A stretch of DNA of 64,000 nucleotides from the NCBI RefSeq assembly GCF_013394855.1, contig NZ_JABMLK010000002.1, positions 310,001 to 374,000 of the forward strand, written 5' to 3'. How positions within the stretch are numbered: position 1 is the first letter of the stretch; each line of letters begins with the position of its first letter. The notes beneath the pieces are model-generated. The model did not search any database. It had not been told where the DNA came from and worked only from the letters and a program-made list of their open reading frames with translations. Below, one piece after another: positions 1-11,540 of this stretch. Both the position numbers and the translations under genes were made by a program. The DNA comes from Limnobaculum xujianqingii (GTDB lineage: Bacteria; Pseudomonadota; Gammaproteobacteria; Enterobacterales; Enterobacteriaceae).

Positions 1-123
1 AAACGGAGAGCACCATCTTTTAAACCCATCCGTTGCAAGCCCATCCGGTAAGTCTGGTGATAAACCAGAAGTAAAGATCTGCGCAAGTCAGAAATGACTC
101 ATCTTAATTGACTGGAGGCTTAG

Positions 124-630
124 ATGTTAATCGTATTCAGCGGGTTACCGGGCGTTGGTAAAACCTCAATAGCTAAAGCACTGACAAAAAAGATGGGCGG
201 CGTTTATCTTCGCATAGACTCCATTGAACAAGCTATTCGTAACGCCGGAGTACTGCTGAAAGACGTAGGAACCTCCGGGTATGACACCAGCTATATGCTG
301 GCAAAGGATAACTTGCTGTTAGGACAAACAGTAATTGCTGACTGTGTTAATCCGGTGAGTTGGTCGCGGGATAACTGGATGCAGGTTGCTACTGATGCAC
401 AAGTGCCCGGTGTGGATATTGAGATTATCTGCAGTGATATTGATGAACATCGACTGCGGGTCGAATCCCGCCAGAGTGACATTCCTCATTTGGCATTACC
501 CGCCTGGCAGCAAATTGTAGAAAAAGAGTACCAGGAGTGGAAACGCCCACGCATTGTGATTGATAGTGCTGCTAAGGATATCGAAGGTTGTGTGGATGAA
601 ATTCTGAACCATCTTCAGGTGTGTACCTGA
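124..630 (+). CDS. P-loop kinase-like protein (AAA_33 / adenylylsulfate-kinase-like)
   Basis: The protein has 168 residues. It opens with a glycine-rich Walker A loop, GLPGVGKT, at about residues 7-14, followed by an Asp-rich strand (RIDSIE, near 31-36) and a hydrophobic strand VIADCVNP (about 70-77) that resembles a Walker B or substrate-binding segment. This layout fits small cytoplasmic ATP-dependent kinases of the AAA_33/zeta-toxin-like superfamily, but the substrate cannot be read from the sequence. The ATG is preceded by a good ribosome site (TGGAGG). It stands alone, running toward rluA on the other strand. No antitoxin-like partner is seen. The family call is fairly safe; the function is unknown. 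Confidence 0.75.
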   Translation: MLIVFSGLPGVGKTSIAKALTKKMGGVYLRIDSIEQAIRNAGVLLKDVGTSGYDTSYMLAKDNLLLGQTVIADCVNPVSWSRDNWMQVATDAQVPGVDIEIICSDIDEHRLRVESRQSDIPHLALPAWQQIVEKEYQEWKRPRIVIDSAAKDIEGCVDEILNHLQVCT

Positions 631-651
631 AGAGTTTTTGCATGCAATAGG

Positions 652-1308
652 TTAAAAATCTGGCTCACATTTAAAATGCATTGGACCACCGAATGCCGGG
701 TGATGGATGCATAACTCTTGAGCATGTAACTGTAACCGCGGAGCCATCGCTTTAGCTTCCGGGTGCGCATAAAATTTATCACCTAAGATAGGATGGCCCA
801 TCTCCAGCATATGTACACGTAGCTGATGAGAACGTCCGGTAATTGGCATCAGTTTTACCCGTGTGGAACCATCCTCGTCACGACTAATCACCTGATATTC
901 TGTTTGGGCGCTCTTCCCGGTGTCATAACAGACTTTTTGTTTCGGGCGATTAGGCCAGTCACAAATCAGCGGCAAATCAATCAAACCCTCATCTTTTTCC
1001 AGATGACCCCAAACTCGAGCAATATAAGATTTTTTGGGTTCACGTTCGCGAAATTGCCGTTTTAGTTCCCGCTCTGCCGCCTTATTTAATGCCACCACCA
1101 TCACACCACTGGTTGCCATATCCAGCCGATGAACCGACTCGGCCGTGGGGAAATCACGCTGAATTCGAGCCATGATGCTATCTTGATGTTCCGGTGCTTT
1201 ACCGGGAACAGACAGCAAGCCGCTGGGTTTGTTCACCACCATGATATGTTCATCCTGATACAGAATGTATAACCATGGGTCTTGTGAAGGGTGATAGGCT
1301 TCCATCAT
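652..1308 (-). CDS. rluA: Dual-specificity 23S rRNA/tRNA pseudouridine synthase RluA
   Basis: The 218-residue protein closely follows E. coli RluA. The family's catalytic motif HRLDMATSG lies at residues 60-68, with Asp63 as the expected nucleophile, and NKPSG at 26-30. Near the C-terminus, GRSHQLRVH is the second conserved RluA-family block. The family makes pseudouridine at 23S rRNA position 746 and at tRNA position 32. It lies immediately downstream of rapA on the same strand, as in E. coli. The start is one of two adjacent ATGs behind a GGAGCT ribosome site. Nothing unusual is seen. Confidence 0.95.
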   Translation of the reverse strand: MMEAYHPSQDPWLYILYQDEHIMVVNKPSGLLSVPGKAPEHQDSIMARIQRDFPTAESVHRLDMATSGVMVVALNKAAERELKRQFREREPKKSYIARVWGHLEKDEGLIDLPLICDWPNRPKQKVCYDTGKSAQTEYQVISRDEDGSTRVKLMPITGRSHQLRVHMLEMGHPILGDKFYAHPEAKAMAPRLQLHAQELCIHHPAFGGPMHFKCEPDF

Positions 1309-1392
1309 GTTGAAGAGCTCCGGTGATGTCAGGTCAACGTCAGTACTGATACCGGCCGCACGTAGCGTGACAACCGGTATCCTGAACCATCG

Positions 1393-4299
1393 TTATTGAT
1401 GAGAAACAACTATCATGCGTATTGCATCCAGCCGCCAGCTGGCTTGCTGCAGGCAGTCGAGGATTTGCTGACGGTTATCTTCAATGGCTTGCAGTTCGTC
1501 ATCACGAATCGTGGGGTTGACGGCTTTCAGCGCATTCAAACGATTAAATTCCAGCGTCAGGGTATCATCAGCTTCCTGCTTGGCGCCATCAATCAAGGCT
1601 TGAGCCTGTTTAGCGATCTCTGTTTCTGCCATTTGCAGCACTTCATGAATATCTTTCTGTACCGCGTTAACCAGCTTGCTGCCAGTATGGCGATTTACTG
1701 CGCTAAGTTGACGGTTAAAGCTTTCAAAACCTACCTGTGCAGCAAGGTTGGTTCCTTTGCGATCCATCATCAGGCGAATTGGGGTTGGCGGCAGGAAACG
1801 GGTAAGCTGCAAGTTCTTTGGTGCCTGCGCTTCAACCACATAAATCAGTTCCATTAGCATGGTACCAACAGGCAGAGCTTTATTTTTCAATAATGAAACG
1901 GCACAACTTCCGGTATCACCTGACAGAATTAAATCCAGGCCGTTACGCACAATCGGGTGTTCCCAACTGATAAACTGTGCATCTTCCCGCGACAGCGCTT
2001 TTTCTCTGTCAAAAGTAATGGTGCAGCCATCTTGTGGGATCCCCGGAAAATCCGGCACCAGCATATGGTCAGATGGGGTAAGAATCATCAGGTTATCGCT
2101 GTCATCTTCTTGATTGATACCAATAATATCAAACAGGTTGATGGTGAAGCCTATCAGGTCGACATTGTTATCCTGTTCGGCAATGGCCTGAACCAGTGCC
2201 TGAGCCCGTTCTCCACCGTTGGAGTTCATTTCCAGCAGTCGGTCACGACCGTTTTCCAACTGCGCTTTCAGGCTTAAATGTTTTGTGTGGCAGCGCTGGA
2301 TAAAGTCATCAAAGCCTGCTTGCTCTGCGGGTTCAGCCAAATAGGTCATTAGCTCATCATGCACTGCATCGTACACCGGACGCCCGGTTGGGCAGGTGTG
2401 TTCAAAGGCATCTAAGCCTTCATGGAACCAGCGGATTAGAATAGCCTGCGCCGTGTTTTCCAGATAAGGCACGATAATTTGGATGTCGCGGGTTTGGCCG
2501 ATACGGTCCAGACGACCGATCCGCTGTTCTAACAGATCCGGATTAAACGGCAGGTCAAACATCACTAACCGGCTGGCAAACTGGAAATTGCGGCCTTCAG
2601 AGCCTATTTCAGAACACAGCAGAACCTGAGCACCATTTTCTTCAGAGGCAAACCAGGCGGCAGCGCGGTCACGTTCTATGATGGATAAGCCTTCATGGAA
2701 TACGGCAGCATGGATACCTTCACGCTCACGCAGCGTCTGTTCAAGCTGTAAAGCGGTTGCGGCCTGGGCGCAAATCACCAGAATCTTTTCGTTGCGATTT
2801 TGCTTCAGGTATTCCATCAGCCACTCAACGCGTGGATCGAAATTCAGCCAGCTGACGCTATCCCCTTCAAAATTCTGGAAGATTTGCTCAGGATAAAGCA
2901 TGTCATGGGCCTGAGTATCAATTGGCTTTTTGCCATTCATGATTTTCGCGACTTTAAACGCGGTTTGATACTGAGTTGGCAGAGGCAGTTTTATTTGATG
3001 CAAATAGCGGATAGGGAAGCCTTTCACACCCTGACGGGTGTTACGGAACAGGACACGGCTGGTACCGTGGCGGTCCATTAGCATATTAACCAGCTCGGTA
3101 CGGGCTGATTCATTCTCTTCGCTGTCAAGATTCGCTGCCTTTAATAACGGCTCGATATCCTGCTCGCTGATTAATTCACTCAGGGAGTTTTTCGCCCGAT
3201 CGTCCAGCATATCGCCGCTGACTAATAAACTTACTGCGTCAGCAACCGGGCGATATTTCTGCTGTTCGTCAACAAACTCCTGATAATCGTGGAAACGATC
3301 CGGGTCCAGCAGTCGCAAACGGGCAAAATGGCTCTCTTGTCCCAGCTGTTCCGGGGTTGCCGTTAGCAATAACACGCCGGGCGTATGCTGGGCCAGTTGT
3401 TCAATCGCCAGATAGTTGCGGCTTGGTGCCTCTTCGCTCCACGCCAGATGATGGGCTTCATCGACCACCAGCAGGTCCCAGTTAGCTTCAACCAGATCGT
3501 TCAGGCGCTGTTTGCTTTGACAAACGAAATTCAGGGAGCAGATAACCAGTTGTTCAGTTTCAAATGGGTTATCGAAGTCCTGACGGCTTTCCGCATAGCG
3601 CTCTTCATCAAACAGAGAAAAATGCAGGTTAAAGCGACGTAGCATTTCAACCAGCCATTGGTGTTGCAGGGTTTCAGGTACCACAATCAGCACTCGCTCA
3701 ACCCGACCCGCCAGCAATTGCTGGTGGATAATCATCCCGGCTTCGATAGTTTTTCCCAGACCTACTTCATCCGCCAGCAAAACACGTGGTGCATGGCGAT
3801 GACCAACTTCATTGGCAATATGTAATTGGTGGGGAATTAAGCTGGCGCGTATACCTGTCAGGCCACTCCACGGCATACGATACTGTTCGCTTTGATATTT
3901 TCTTGCCCGATAACGCAGACTAAAACGATCCATACGATCGAGCTGACCAGCAAACAGACGGTCCTGTGGTTTGCTGAAAGTCAGTTTGCTATCCAGCATG
4001 ATTTCCCGCAGGGTGCTATTTTCTTCATTGGTATCAAGACGACGACCGATATAGGTCAGAACGCCATTTTCTTCTTTAACGCTGTCAACCAGTAACTGCC
4101 AACCTTCGTGGCTGGTTATGGTATCTCCCGGATTAAACATGACGCGGGTTATCGGAGAGTCAGCTTTTGCATACAGCCGATTCTCCCCAATGGCAGGGAA
4201 CAATAAAGTTACGGTTCGGGCATCCTGCGCAACGACTGTTCCTAGTCCTAAATCACTTTCCGTATCGCTAATCCAGCGTTGACCTAAAGTAAAGGGCAT
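1393..4299 (-). CDS. rapA: RNA polymerase-associated SWI2/SNF2 ATPase RapA
   Basis: At 968 residues the protein has the same length as E. coli RapA (HepA). The N-terminal region carries the RNA-polymerase-binding Tudor-like part. The SNF2 ATPase follows, with Walker A DEVGLGKT at 177-184, DEAH at 280-283, and a C-terminal helicase half containing the [10 protein letters not shown] motif. The family helps recycle RNA polymerase after transcription. It sits between polB and rluA, all on the minus strand, matching the E. coli order polB-rapA-rluA. The frame is complete with no missing motif. Confidence 0.97.
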   Translation of the reverse strand: MPFTLGQRWISDTESDLGLGTVVAQDARTVTLLFPAIGENRLYAKADSPITRVMFNPGDTITSHEGWQLLVDSVKEENGVLTYIGRRLDTNEENSTLREIMLDSKLTFSKPQDRLFAGQLDRMDRFSLRYRARKYQSEQYRMPWSGLTGIRASLIPHQLHIANEVGHRHAPRVLLADEVGLGKTIEAGMIIHQQLLAGRVERVLIVVPETLQHQWLVEMLRRFNLHFSLFDEERYAESRQDFDNPFETEQLVICSLNFVCQSKQRLNDLVEANWDLLVVDEAHHLAWSEEAPSRNYLAIEQLAQHTPGVLLLTATPEQLGQESHFARLRLLDPDRFHDYQEFVDEQQKYRPVADAVSLLVSGDMLDDRAKNSLSELISEQDIEPLLKAANLDSEENESARTELVNMLMDRHGTSRVLFRNTRQGVKGFPIRYLHQIKLPLPTQYQTAFKVAKIMNGKKPIDTQAHDMLYPEQIFQNFEGDSVSWLNFDPRVEWLMEYLKQNRNEKILVICAQAATALQLEQTLREREGIHAAVFHEGLSIIERDRAAAWFASEENGAQVLLCSEIGSEGRNFQFASRLVMFDLPFNPDLLEQRIGRLDRIGQTRDIQIIVPYLENTAQAILIRWFHEGLDAFEHTCPTGRPVYDAVHDELMTYLAEPAEQAGFDDFIQRCHTKHLSLKAQLENGRDRLLEMNSNGGERAQALVQAIAEQDNNVDLIGFTINLFDIIGINQEDDSDNLMILTPSDHMLVPDFPGIPQDGCTITFDREKALSREDAQFISWEHPIVRNGLDLILSGDTGSCAVSLLKNKALPVGTMLMELIYVVEAQAPKNLQLTRFLPPTPIRLMMDRKGTNLAAQVGFESFNRQLSAVNRHTGSKLVNAVQKDIHEVLQMAETEIAKQAQALIDGAKQEADDTLTLEFNRLNALKAVNPTIRDDELQAIEDNRQQILDCLQQASWRLDAIRMIVVSHQ

Positions 4300-4434
4300 A
4301 TATTTATCGGCTTCTCATTAATTAACATTTACCCCAAGGTTGCCATCGGGAAACGATGGAACACAACGTAGTCAATTATTACGATGATTTTTAGGGGTAT
4401 GGAGCAAGGGCGCTATGGTAATGATCGACGGGCG

Positions 4435-6801
4435 TTAAAACAACCCCATTTGACCAGTAACCAGTGAATCAAAATTATCGTGCATAAATGGCAATATTGC
4501 ATCTGCAATTGGTTCTAACTGGCGAGAAATATAGTGTTGATAGTCAATAGGCGACTGTAGGTTTTCCAGCGGTTGCGGGCCCTGTAGGGTAATTAAATAG
4601 CGAATGGTCCCCCCGTTTTGATACTGCAGGGGGCGGCCGTGGGCCTGATTATATTCATCGGCCAGTTTTGCGGCTCTGGCATGTGGTGGTACATTTTTTT
4701 GGTATTCCGACAGCCGTCGGCGCAGTCGCTTACTGTAAATCAACTGCGAATCAAATTCGCCATTGAGGGTTTTTGCCACATAATCGCGGATAAATTCCTG
4801 ATAAGGCTGATTGTGAAATATCAAGGAGTACAACTGCTGCTGAAAATGTTGTGCTAATGGAGTCCAGTCGGTCCGTACCGTTTCCATGCCTTTATAAATG
4901 ATCTCACTATCGCCATTATCGCTTGAGATCAGGCCAGCATAACGCTTTTTACTGCCTTGTTCAGCCCCACGAATAGTTGGCATTAAGAAGCGGTTAAAGT
5001 GAGTTTCAAACTCCAGTTCAAGTGCTGACTCGAGGCCCATCTCCTCTTTGAGCATGGTTTGCCACCACAGATTGACATGCTTAACCAGCTCTCGCCCTAT
5101 TTGGTTAGCCTGTTGGTTAGTATGGGCTTTTTTGAGCCAGACGAAAGTTGAATCAGTATCTCCGTAAATGACCTGATATCCCTGTTGTTCAATCAACTCA
5201 CGAGTTTTCAGCATGATTTCATGACCACGCAGGGTGATAGATGAGGCAAGACGAGGATCGAAAAACCGGCAGCCGCTGGAACCTAACACACCATAAAAGG
5301 CATTCATGATAATTTTTAGCGCCTGAGATAGCGGTTTATTATCGGAACGTTTAGCTTCTTCGCGTCCACGCCATATTTGCTCAACAATGTCGGGCAAACA
5401 GTGGGTGGTTCGGGAAAAACGGGCATGGCGGAAACCGGGTACCGTTTGCTGTTGTTCTTCTTTTAGCGTTCCGGCAATCAGACCAACAGGATCAATGAGA
5501 AAAGTACGAATAATAGAGGGATACAGGCTTTTATAATCAAGAACCAACACTGAGTCATACAGACCGGGAGTGGAAGACATCACATAACCCCCGGGGCTAT
5601 GCTCTTCCGGTAAAGTACCCAAATTAGGCGCTACATAGCCGATTCGATGCATACGGGGAAGATAGAGATGAGTAAAAGCCGCAACCGAACCGCCACTGCG
5701 ATCGGCCGCTAAACCCGTGACGGTTGCTCGTTCTGACAAGAAGGTCATTAACTGGGTTTTATCAAAAATGCGGGTAACCAGCACGCAGTCCATCAGATTG
5801 TAGTAGGCCAGCGCAGGCTTATCCTCCCTGAACATGCGATTGATTTCATCCATTCGCTGGTAGGGATTATCGATGGCTTTTCCTTCGTTTAATAATTCCC
5901 GGGAAACATTTTCCAGACTAAAGGAGGCAAAGTTCCAGGTGGCGCTTTTCAGTGCTTCAATACCATCAATAATTAAACGCCCGCTAGCAGAAGCAAAGAA
6001 ATGCCCCTGTTTGAAACCATGTTCTCGCCATTCCAGTGGGCTATTATCCCGGCCAAAAGTGAGGGGTATCTGATAGCGTTCAGCATGTTTTTGTAACACC
6101 CGTAAATCGAACTGCACCAGATTCCAGCCAATAATGACATCGGGATCGTGTTCTGCGATCCATTGGTTAAGTTTTTGCAGCAGCAAGGGACGGCTGGCGA
6201 CATACTCGAGATTAAAGTCATGCTGGTGAGGTGTGCCATTTTCCGGACCGAGCATATAGACCTGCTTTTGCCCACAGCCGTACAGACCAATAGAATAAAG
6301 CTCTCCGTGTTCTGTGGTTTCAATATCCAGAGAAACGGTAGTTAAGTTAGGGCGATAATCAGGTGCCGCTTTTATCTGAGCATTTATCAGGCTACCATCG
6401 GCAGCTGGTTCCCCCTGAAACCAGACCGGAGCTGTAATAAAACGTTCCATCAGATAACGTTCTGGCGGTCGGATATCCGCTTCATATAGCGTAATGCCTG
6501 ATTCGTTCAGACTCTTTTCTATGCGTTGCAGTTGGCGATACTGGCGGCAGTACAATCCATCTACCGGCTGGCAGCTAAAATCCTGCATTTCCAACGGACG
6601 CAAACTCCATCCTCGTTCAGAGGAGAGCAAGGTAGTAATACGGGCATTACTGGATGCAGGAGAAAAAGCAACGGCTTGCTGTAAGGGTAAACGTATACGC
6701 TGTGGGCCACTGTCCGTTGCCAGCCAGTAGTCAATTTCAATGCCTGAAGGGGTATCCCGCCAATGACGAGTCAGGATAAAACCTTGTTGAACTGAATTCA
6801 C
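4435..6801 (-). CDS. polB: DNA polymerase II (family B)
   Basis: The 788-residue protein is close to the 783 of E. coli Pol II. The 3'-5' exonuclease Exo I motif DIE is at 159-161. Polymerase motif A (DYKSLYPSI) lies near residue 420 and motif C (YGDTDS) near 545. It is a damage-inducible, error-correcting polymerase used in replication restart and translesion synthesis. Upstream, at about 64 bases from the ATG, is a good LexA-like palindrome, fitting the known SOS control of E. coli polB. It is followed by rapA after 135 bases. In E. coli araD lies upstream of polB; here a DsbA-type gene is divergent. Confidence 0.97.
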   Translation of the reverse strand: MNSVQQGFILTRHWRDTPSGIEIDYWLATDSGPQRIRLPLQQAVAFSPASSNARITTLLSSERGWSLRPLEMQDFSCQPVDGLYCRQYRQLQRIEKSLNESGITLYEADIRPPERYLMERFITAPVWFQGEPAADGSLINAQIKAAPDYRPNLTTVSLDIETTEHGELYSIGLYGCGQKQVYMLGPENGTPHQHDFNLEYVASRPLLLQKLNQWIAEHDPDVIIGWNLVQFDLRVLQKHAERYQIPLTFGRDNSPLEWREHGFKQGHFFASASGRLIIDGIEALKSATWNFASFSLENVSRELLNEGKAIDNPYQRMDEINRMFREDKPALAYYNLMDCVLVTRIFDKTQLMTFLSERATVTGLAADRSGGSVAAFTHLYLPRMHRIGYVAPNLGTLPEEHSPGGYVMSSTPGLYDSVLVLDYKSLYPSIIRTFLIDPVGLIAGTLKEEQQQTVPGFRHARFSRTTHCLPDIVEQIWRGREEAKRSDNKPLSQALKIIMNAFYGVLGSSGCRFFDPRLASSITLRGHEIMLKTRELIEQQGYQVIYGDTDSTFVWLKKAHTNQQANQIGRELVKHVNLWWQTMLKEEMGLESALELEFETHFNRFLMPTIRGAEQGSKKRYAGLISSDNGDSEIIYKGMETVRTDWTPLAQHFQQQLYSLIFHNQPYQEFIRDYVAKTLNGEFDSQLIYSKRLRRRLSEYQKNVPPHARAAKLADEYNQAHGRPLQYQNGGTIRYLITLQGPQPLENLQSPIDYQHYISRQLEPIADAILPFMHDNFDSLVTGQMGLF

Positions 6802-6864
6802 CGTATGCTTACCTTTAGTCGTTTAATGCAGTAAAGAATCGAGCTGGCAGAAGTATATTCTAAT

Positions 6865-6880
6865 ATGTATATTTATACAG
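6865..6880. promoter_or_regulatory. Probable LexA (SOS) box upstream of polB
   Basis: The 16-base site ATGTATATTTATACAG matches the LexA consensus CTGT-N8-ACAG at 7 of 8 fixed positions and has the typical alternating AT core. It lies 64 bases upstream of the polB ATG. E. coli polB is a known SOS gene. The assignment rests on pattern and position only. Confidence 0.6.
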
Positions 6881-7123
6881 CTGTTATCCATTGTCATTTT
6901 TATTGGGAATGAAATGGTTTTGTTCTATCTTTAAAGAGCAGAGATGTTCTTTTTAATTGCCGTAATGACCTACGATATATTCTGTATGACCTGTTTTTTA
7001 GATGTATCCATTGGGTTGGGGGCATTTAATCAGAAATAATGGGAATAACGTGATGCTAAAAATATTTATTGGGTGCTAGCTTTGTTGCCCCCACTTTTAT
7101 TCAACGGTTAACTCAGAATTATC
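6881..7123. other. AT-rich divergent intergenic region
   Basis: This is the rest of the 340-base divergent spacer between polB and the FrnE-like gene. It is AT-rich. No open frame, RNA gene or clear terminator is seen apart from the LexA-like box next to polB. Promoters for the rightward gene probably lie here, but none stands out. Confidence 0.5.
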
Positions 7124-7141
7124 GTGAAGGACAAAAGTATT

Positions 7142-7840
7142 ATGAAAATACAAATATGGTCTGATTTTTCCTGCCCGTTTTGTTATATCGGTAAACATCA
7201 TCTCAAACAAGCGCTGGTTTCTTTTGCGGAAAAAGAGAGTGTTGAGATTGTATTGCGTAGCTTTCAGCTGGACCCCAGTGCACCAAAGCTAAAACAAAAA
7301 GATATTTATACTCATCTTTCTGAAAAATATGACATGAGTATACCTGAAGCCAATGAAATGACGGCGAACATTGCTCAGCAGGCAAAACAGACCGGACTTG
7401 ATTTTCATTTCGAAAAACTGATACCAACTAACACTTTTGATGCACATCGATTATTACATTACGCTGCAGAACAGGGTGTGATGGAGGCCACCAGTGAGGC
7501 CTTGTTCAAGGGTATGTTCACCGATGGACTCAATTTGGCGGATATTGATACGCTGATTAATCTGGCTAATGAAGTTGGATTGGAGCCATCCGAAGTTAAG
7601 GCAGTATTAAATTCCGATCGTTATGCGGATAGCGTTCGTACGGATGAATCCTTTGCCCGACAGTTAAAGATAACCTCAGTACCTTTCTTTGTATTTGATA
7701 ATAAATATGCGGTATCCGGAGCGCAGCCTGCAAATGTGTTTAGCGACATTCTGGTAAAAGTGCAGGAAGAGAAGGCTCGCTTAATTCAACTGGATAATGC
7801 CTCACAGGGACCATCCTGTTCTGATGATATTTGCTATTGA
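7142..7840 (+). CDS. DsbA-family oxidoreductase, FrnE type
   Basis: The protein has 232 residues from the ATG at 7142, the start chosen because MKIQIWSDF begins the thioredoxin-fold strand. An in-frame ATG 18 bases upstream adds only MKDKSI. The CPFC redox motif is at residues 11-14 and the usual helical insertion follows, giving the FrnE/2-hydroxychromene-isomerase branch of the DsbA superfamily. There is no signal peptide, so it is expected to be a cytoplasmic thiol-disulfide enzyme. A second cysteine pair lies at the C-terminus (SCSDDIC), as in several FrnE proteins. It is a single gene converging on thiQ. The substrate is unknown. Confidence 0.85.
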   Translation: MKIQIWSDFSCPFCYIGKHHLKQALVSFAEKESVEIVLRSFQLDPSAPKLKQKDIYTHLSEKYDMSIPEANEMTANIAQQAKQTGLDFHFEKLIPTNTFDAHRLLHYAAEQGVMEATSEALFKGMFTDGLNLADIDTLINLANEVGLEPSEVKAVLNSDRYADSVRTDESFARQLKITSVPFFVFDNKYAVSGAQPANVFSDILVKVQEEKARLIQLDNASQGPSCSDDICY

Positions 7841-7933
7841 TTATTATCTGACCGATGTTTTCCGGCTGGTGGCATATTCTGGTCGGAAAAATACCGGATC
7901 ATCTGGCGACAGGCCAAATCGGACTGTTTAGCT

Positions 7934-8632
7934 TTAGCTGGTTACACCCAATATGCGTGCTGCATCAGATTTTCCACTGAGAAGGTCCTGTGTTGAATCG
8001 TCATAAACGATATTACCTTCTACCACCAACAGTGTTCTCGGTGCGATACGTGCTGCATCATCCAGATTATGCGAAACCATCATTAATGTGAGCTGTTGTT
8101 CATCACATACGCTTTCCAGCAGAGATAACATGTCGTAGCGCAAAGCAGGATCGAGCGCAGAGAATGGTTCATCTAAAAGCAGGATAGGTTTATCTCTGAC
8201 CAGACAGCGGGCCAGCGCAGTACGTTGACGCTGGCCACCGGATAGCTGAGAGGGCAAACGGTCAAGGTAATCAATGAGTCCTACCCGACGGCAAATCTCC
8301 AGCCGTCTTTGTTGCTGATCTGGCGTTAACTTAAGGCCGGGATTAAGCCCCAATCCAATATTTTGCTCAACGGTAAGGTGAGCAAACAGATTATTTTCCT
8401 GAAATAGCATAGAAACCGGACGCTGAGCCGGTGGCGTATGGCTGTGTTCAATATTGTTCAACCATAAGCTACCGCTTTCAGGCATGACGAATCCGGCAAT
8501 CAGATGTAATAAAGTGCTTTTCCCGGCCCCGCTGGGGCCTAGAATGGCAACGCGCTCACCAGCCTGAATATTCAGGTCAAAACACATGGATAGCGGTGGA
8601 TAAAGATAGCTTAATTTATTCAGAGCGATCAT
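7934..8632 (-). CDS. thiQ: Thiamine/TPP ABC transporter ATP-binding protein ThiQ
   Basis: From the ATG at 8632 the protein has 232 residues, the same length as E. coli ThiQ. The open frame extends eight codons further upstream, but the [11 protein letters not shown] start aligns with the family. Walker [10 protein letters not shown] is at 32-40, the LSGGQRQR signature is near 130, and LLLDEP (Walker B) follows. It powers thiamine and TPP import through the inner membrane with ThiP and the periplasmic ThiB. Its start overlaps the thiP stop by about 17 bases, so the three genes form one operon under the TPP riboswitch. Confidence 0.95.
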   Translation of the reverse strand: MIALNKLSYLYPPLSMCFDLNIQAGERVAILGPSGAGKSTLLHLIAGFVMPESGSLWLNNIEHSHTPPAQRPVSMLFQENNLFAHLTVEQNIGLGLNPGLKLTPDQQQRRLEICRRVGLIDYLDRLPSQLSGGQRQRTALARCLVRDKPILLLDEPFSALDPALRYDMLSLLESVCDEQQLTLMMVSHNLDDAARIAPRTLLVVEGNIVYDDSTQDLLSGKSDAARILGVTS

Positions 8633-10226
8633 GGCTACGTCCGGGAAGTCGTTCAATCAAAGAAAACAGAAAAAAGCACAGCAGCAATAACAGTAAGGCC
8701 GTTACGGCACCAGATTCACTGCGGTAATTTCCCAACTGCTGATAGAGATAGTAGGGTAAGGTGCGAAATTGTTCATTGCCGAACAGCGCGATCACGCCAA
8801 AATCACCAATCGACAGCACACTGACAAAGGCTAATGCCTGAGCCAGTGGGCGCTTCAGGGCTTTTAACTCAATCCAACGTAATCTGTTCCAACCGGTTAA
8901 CCCTAACGATAAGCTAAGTAAAGAATAGCGCTCACCCAGATCGCGCATCGGGTTTTCCAGTACTTTTAACGCATAAGGAATTGCCATCAGTGCATTAACC
9001 AGTATTACGATGCCATCAGCAGAGTCTGGCAGTCCGGTGGTGCTGTTTAGTAGTAAAAAGAAACCGGTGGCTAACACAATGGCTGGCATAGCCAAAATGA
9101 CCATACCGCTGATTTCGAGTCTGGCTCCCCAGGGGTTGTGGCGTAGGCGAAGTTCTCTGCTGCTCCACAATAACATCATAGTTAGCGCCAGGCTGAGCAA
9201 CCCGGAACCCAGAGCAATACGCAACGAGGTAAATAATGATTGCCACATTGCGCTTTGTTGAAGCACCTCAAGTGCTGCGCTATTAATACCATCCAATATT
9301 ACGGCCATCAGAGGTGGAAGCAGCAAACATAAGGTCAGGGTAATCAGCAGACCATCGGTTATTTTACTTAGCTGGGAATCTTGCCGGTCTCGCCATTGTT
9401 GACCGTAGGTATTTCCCACGGGTAATGACGGGTTGAGGCGCTGGCTGAGAAGTACAATAGACAGACAACAGACCAGTTGAATTAATCCTAATAAAGCGGC
9501 GCGTTGAGGATCAAAGTCATAATGCAGCGCCTGATAAATGGCCAGTTCAACGGTGGTTGCTTTAGGACCGCCACCGAGAGATAACACGGTAGCAAAGCTG
9601 GCAAAACATAACATAAACACTAATGCACCGGTTGGCAGGATTTGACGCTTTAAGGCTGGCCATTCAACAAAACGAAAGCGCTGCCATGAGTTCATGCCTA
9701 ATTGCGCAGCTAACTGACGTTGCTCAACCGCAATACCTTCCAGCGACTGGAGCAGCAGCCGGGTCGATAACGGTAAATTGAAGAAGGCATGCGCCAGCAA
9801 AATGCCCTGTAATCCATAGGGAGAGAAATCATAGTCAAACCCCATGGAGCTTAGTAAGTTAGCCAGCCAGCCTCGTTGACCATATACGCTGAGTAAGCCA
9901 AAAACAGCGACCAGCACCGGCAATACCAGCGTCATTGCGCACAGGCGCAACATCAACGTTCTACCAATAAAACGTCGGCGATAAAGTGCCCGGGCAACAA
10001 AAATGGCCGGTATCAGAGAAACCAATACTGATAAAAAGGCCTGCCAGAAAGTAAAACGTACCACATGCCACAGGTAGCTGTCATTTAATAGCTGCCGGAT
10101 ATCCCCGGCAGGAGAATAAAACCACAGCGCAGCAAAAGCAGCGAACGCAACGCTGAGGATCAACGTTGCGGCAATCAAACCCGGCCAAAGCCAGAAGGGA
10201 ATTAGCGGCTGACGGCGTTTTGCCAT
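8616..10226 (-). CDS. thiP: Thiamine/TPP ABC transporter permease ThiP
   Basis: With the ATG at 10226 ([10 protein letters not shown]) the protein has 536 residues, as in E. coli ThiP. The four-codon longer frame start is less likely. It is a fused double permease: two halves each with about six membrane spans and an EAA-type cytoplasmic loop (near EWPALKRQ in the first half and ELKALKRP in the second), where ThiQ docks. The start lies inside the 3' end of thiB (25-base overlap), showing translational coupling. Confidence 0.95.
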   Translation of the reverse strand: MAKRRQPLIPFWLWPGLIAATLILSVAFAAFAALWFYSPAGDIRQLLNDSYLWHVVRFTFWQAFLSVLVSLIPAIFVARALYRRRFIGRTLMLRLCAMTLVLPVLVAVFGLLSVYGQRGWLANLLSSMGFDYDFSPYGLQGILLAHAFFNLPLSTRLLLQSLEGIAVEQRQLAAQLGMNSWQRFRFVEWPALKRQILPTGALVFMLCFASFATVLSLGGGPKATTVELAIYQALHYDFDPQRAALLGLIQLVCCLSIVLLSQRLNPSLPVGNTYGQQWRDRQDSQLSKITDGLLITLTLCLLLPPLMAVILDGINSAALEVLQQSAMWQSLFTSLRIALGSGLLSLALTMMLLWSSRELRLRHNPWGARLEISGMVILAMPAIVLATGFFLLLNSTTGLPDSADGIVILVNALMAIPYALKVLENPMRDLGERYSLLSLSLGLTGWNRLRWIELKALKRPLAQALAFVSVLSIGDFGVIALFGNEQFRTLPYYLYQQLGNYRSESGAVTALLLLLLCFFLFSLIERLPGRSHDRSE

Positions 10227-11209
10227 GCCTGAATCCATGAACTACGGTGTTGTGCTACATCTTCAGGGCTAAACTCCAGCGTTGCTGCAGGTTTTGCTGT
10301 TTGCGTAAACGCTTCCGGTAGTGGAATATCAATAACCGGATACATCCAGTTGGTGGTTGGAATTTCCTGTTGGAATGCTGGCGTCATAATAAAAGCCATA
10401 AATTTGGCTGCCAACTCAGGCTGTTTGCTATTAGCCAACATACCTGCAACTTCAACCTGCATATAGTGACCTTCACTAAAGTTAGCCGCAACGTAGCGAT
10501 TATCTTTCTCTTCAATCACGTGATAGGCCGGAGAAGTGGTATAGCTGAGGACTAAATCGGCCTCGCCTTTAAGAAACAGGCCATAGGCGTCACTCCAGCC
10601 TTTGGTTACGGTAACCGTTTTCTTTGCTAACTTTTGCCAGGCCTGTGGAGCCTTATCGCCGTAGACTTTTTGCATCCATAGTAGTAAACCAAGACCCGGT
10701 GTGCTGGTACGTGGATCCTGATAGATAACTCGCCATTTCTCAGGGCTTTCAATCAATTCATTCAGGCTTTTTGGTGGCGTCTTTAGCTTTTCGGTATTGT
10801 AAACAAAAGCAAAATAGCCATAGTCATAGGGAATAAAGGTGTCGTCTTTCCAGCCGCCGGGTAAGGTTAGTGAGTGGGCATTTACATCTAGTTTATGTGA
10901 AACAAATAAGCCAGACTGCTTCGCAGCAACCAACAAGTTGTTATCTAAACCCAAGACCATATCTGCGGTACTTTTTTTCCCTTCCATCTTTAAGCGATTA
11001 AGTAATGATACGCCATCAGCCAGCGGAACCAGTTTCAATTCACATTGGCACTGCGCTTCAAAAGCTTTCTTAATCTTTGGGCCAGGGCCCCAGTCAGAGG
11101 CAAAGGAGTCATAAGTATAAACGGTTAGAGTAGGGCGGTTGTCTGCCGCATTAGCCAGTAACGGGCAAATGGCAAGAAACCCGATTGCGGTGATGAATTT
11201 TTTAAACAC
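10202..11209 (-). CDS. thiB: Thiamine-binding periplasmic protein ThiB (TbpA)
   Basis: The protein has 335 residues (E. coli 327). It begins with a Sec signal peptide, a Lys-containing start followed by FITAIGFLAICPLLANA, with cleavage expected after ANA. The mature part starts DNRPTLTVYTYDSF, the family's typical first strand, and continues as a periplasmic type II binding protein. It captures thiamine, TMP and TPP for ThiPQ. It is the first gene of thiBPQ, and its leader contains a TPP riboswitch, so the operon should be switched off when TPP is plentiful. Confidence 0.96.
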   Translation of the reverse strand: MFKKFITAIGFLAICPLLANAADNRPTLTVYTYDSFASDWGPGPKIKKAFEAQCQCELKLVPLADGVSLLNRLKMEGKKSTADMVLGLDNNLLVAAKQSGLFVSHKLDVNAHSLTLPGGWKDDTFIPYDYGYFAFVYNTEKLKTPPKSLNELIESPEKWRVIYQDPRTSTPGLGLLLWMQKVYGDKAPQAWQKLAKKTVTVTKGWSDAYGLFLKGEADLVLSYTTSPAYHVIEEKDNRYVAANFSEGHYMQVEVAGMLANSKQPELAAKFMAFIMTPAFQQEIPTTNWMYPVIDIPLPEAFTQTAKPAATLEFSPEDVAQHRSSWIQAWQNAVSR

Positions 11210-11296
11210 TTTGCACTTCCCTAAATAGATTAGTCGGAAACAAAGGTCTTTGAGTAATTTAAGCTATTCAGCGAGCGGATAAAAAAACTGAACAAA

Positions 11297-11404
11297 CTCT
11301 CAAATCCCTCCGCCGGGATTAACCGGATCAGGTTCTACGGGTATGGTCTGGTGTGGTTTCACACGATGAACACATTCTCAGCTTTATTTAGCACCCCGTT
11401 GAGA
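11297..11404 (-). promoter_or_regulatory. TPP riboswitch (THI element) of thiBPQ
   Basis: Read on the minus strand, the leader contains the conserved blocks GGGGTGC, GCTGAGA, ATACCCGT, GAACCTGATC and GGTTAAT, with a closing GGAGGGA, in the order of the TPP aptamer. The variable P3 arm is a hairpin (TGTGTTCATC...). The aptamer ends about 90 bases before the thiB ATG, leaving room for an expression platform. The call follows from strong motif conservation. Confidence 0.95.
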
Positions 11405-11540
11405 AGGGCACATTGTAGAGTCTGTTTAGCTTGTGGGAAAGGGATTATTATCAGGAGTGAATACTAACTTATTTATTACTGCTTTCAGCCACAGCCTGAC
11501 AGCTTTTCAGACAGTGGCGGTTTATCAACGGCAATTGCCA

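Noticed and set aside
4303..4310. GCCGATAA directly upstream of rapA, resembling a sigma-28 -10 element
   Set aside because: No TAAAGTTT partner at the right spacing, and it lies almost on the rapA start codon.
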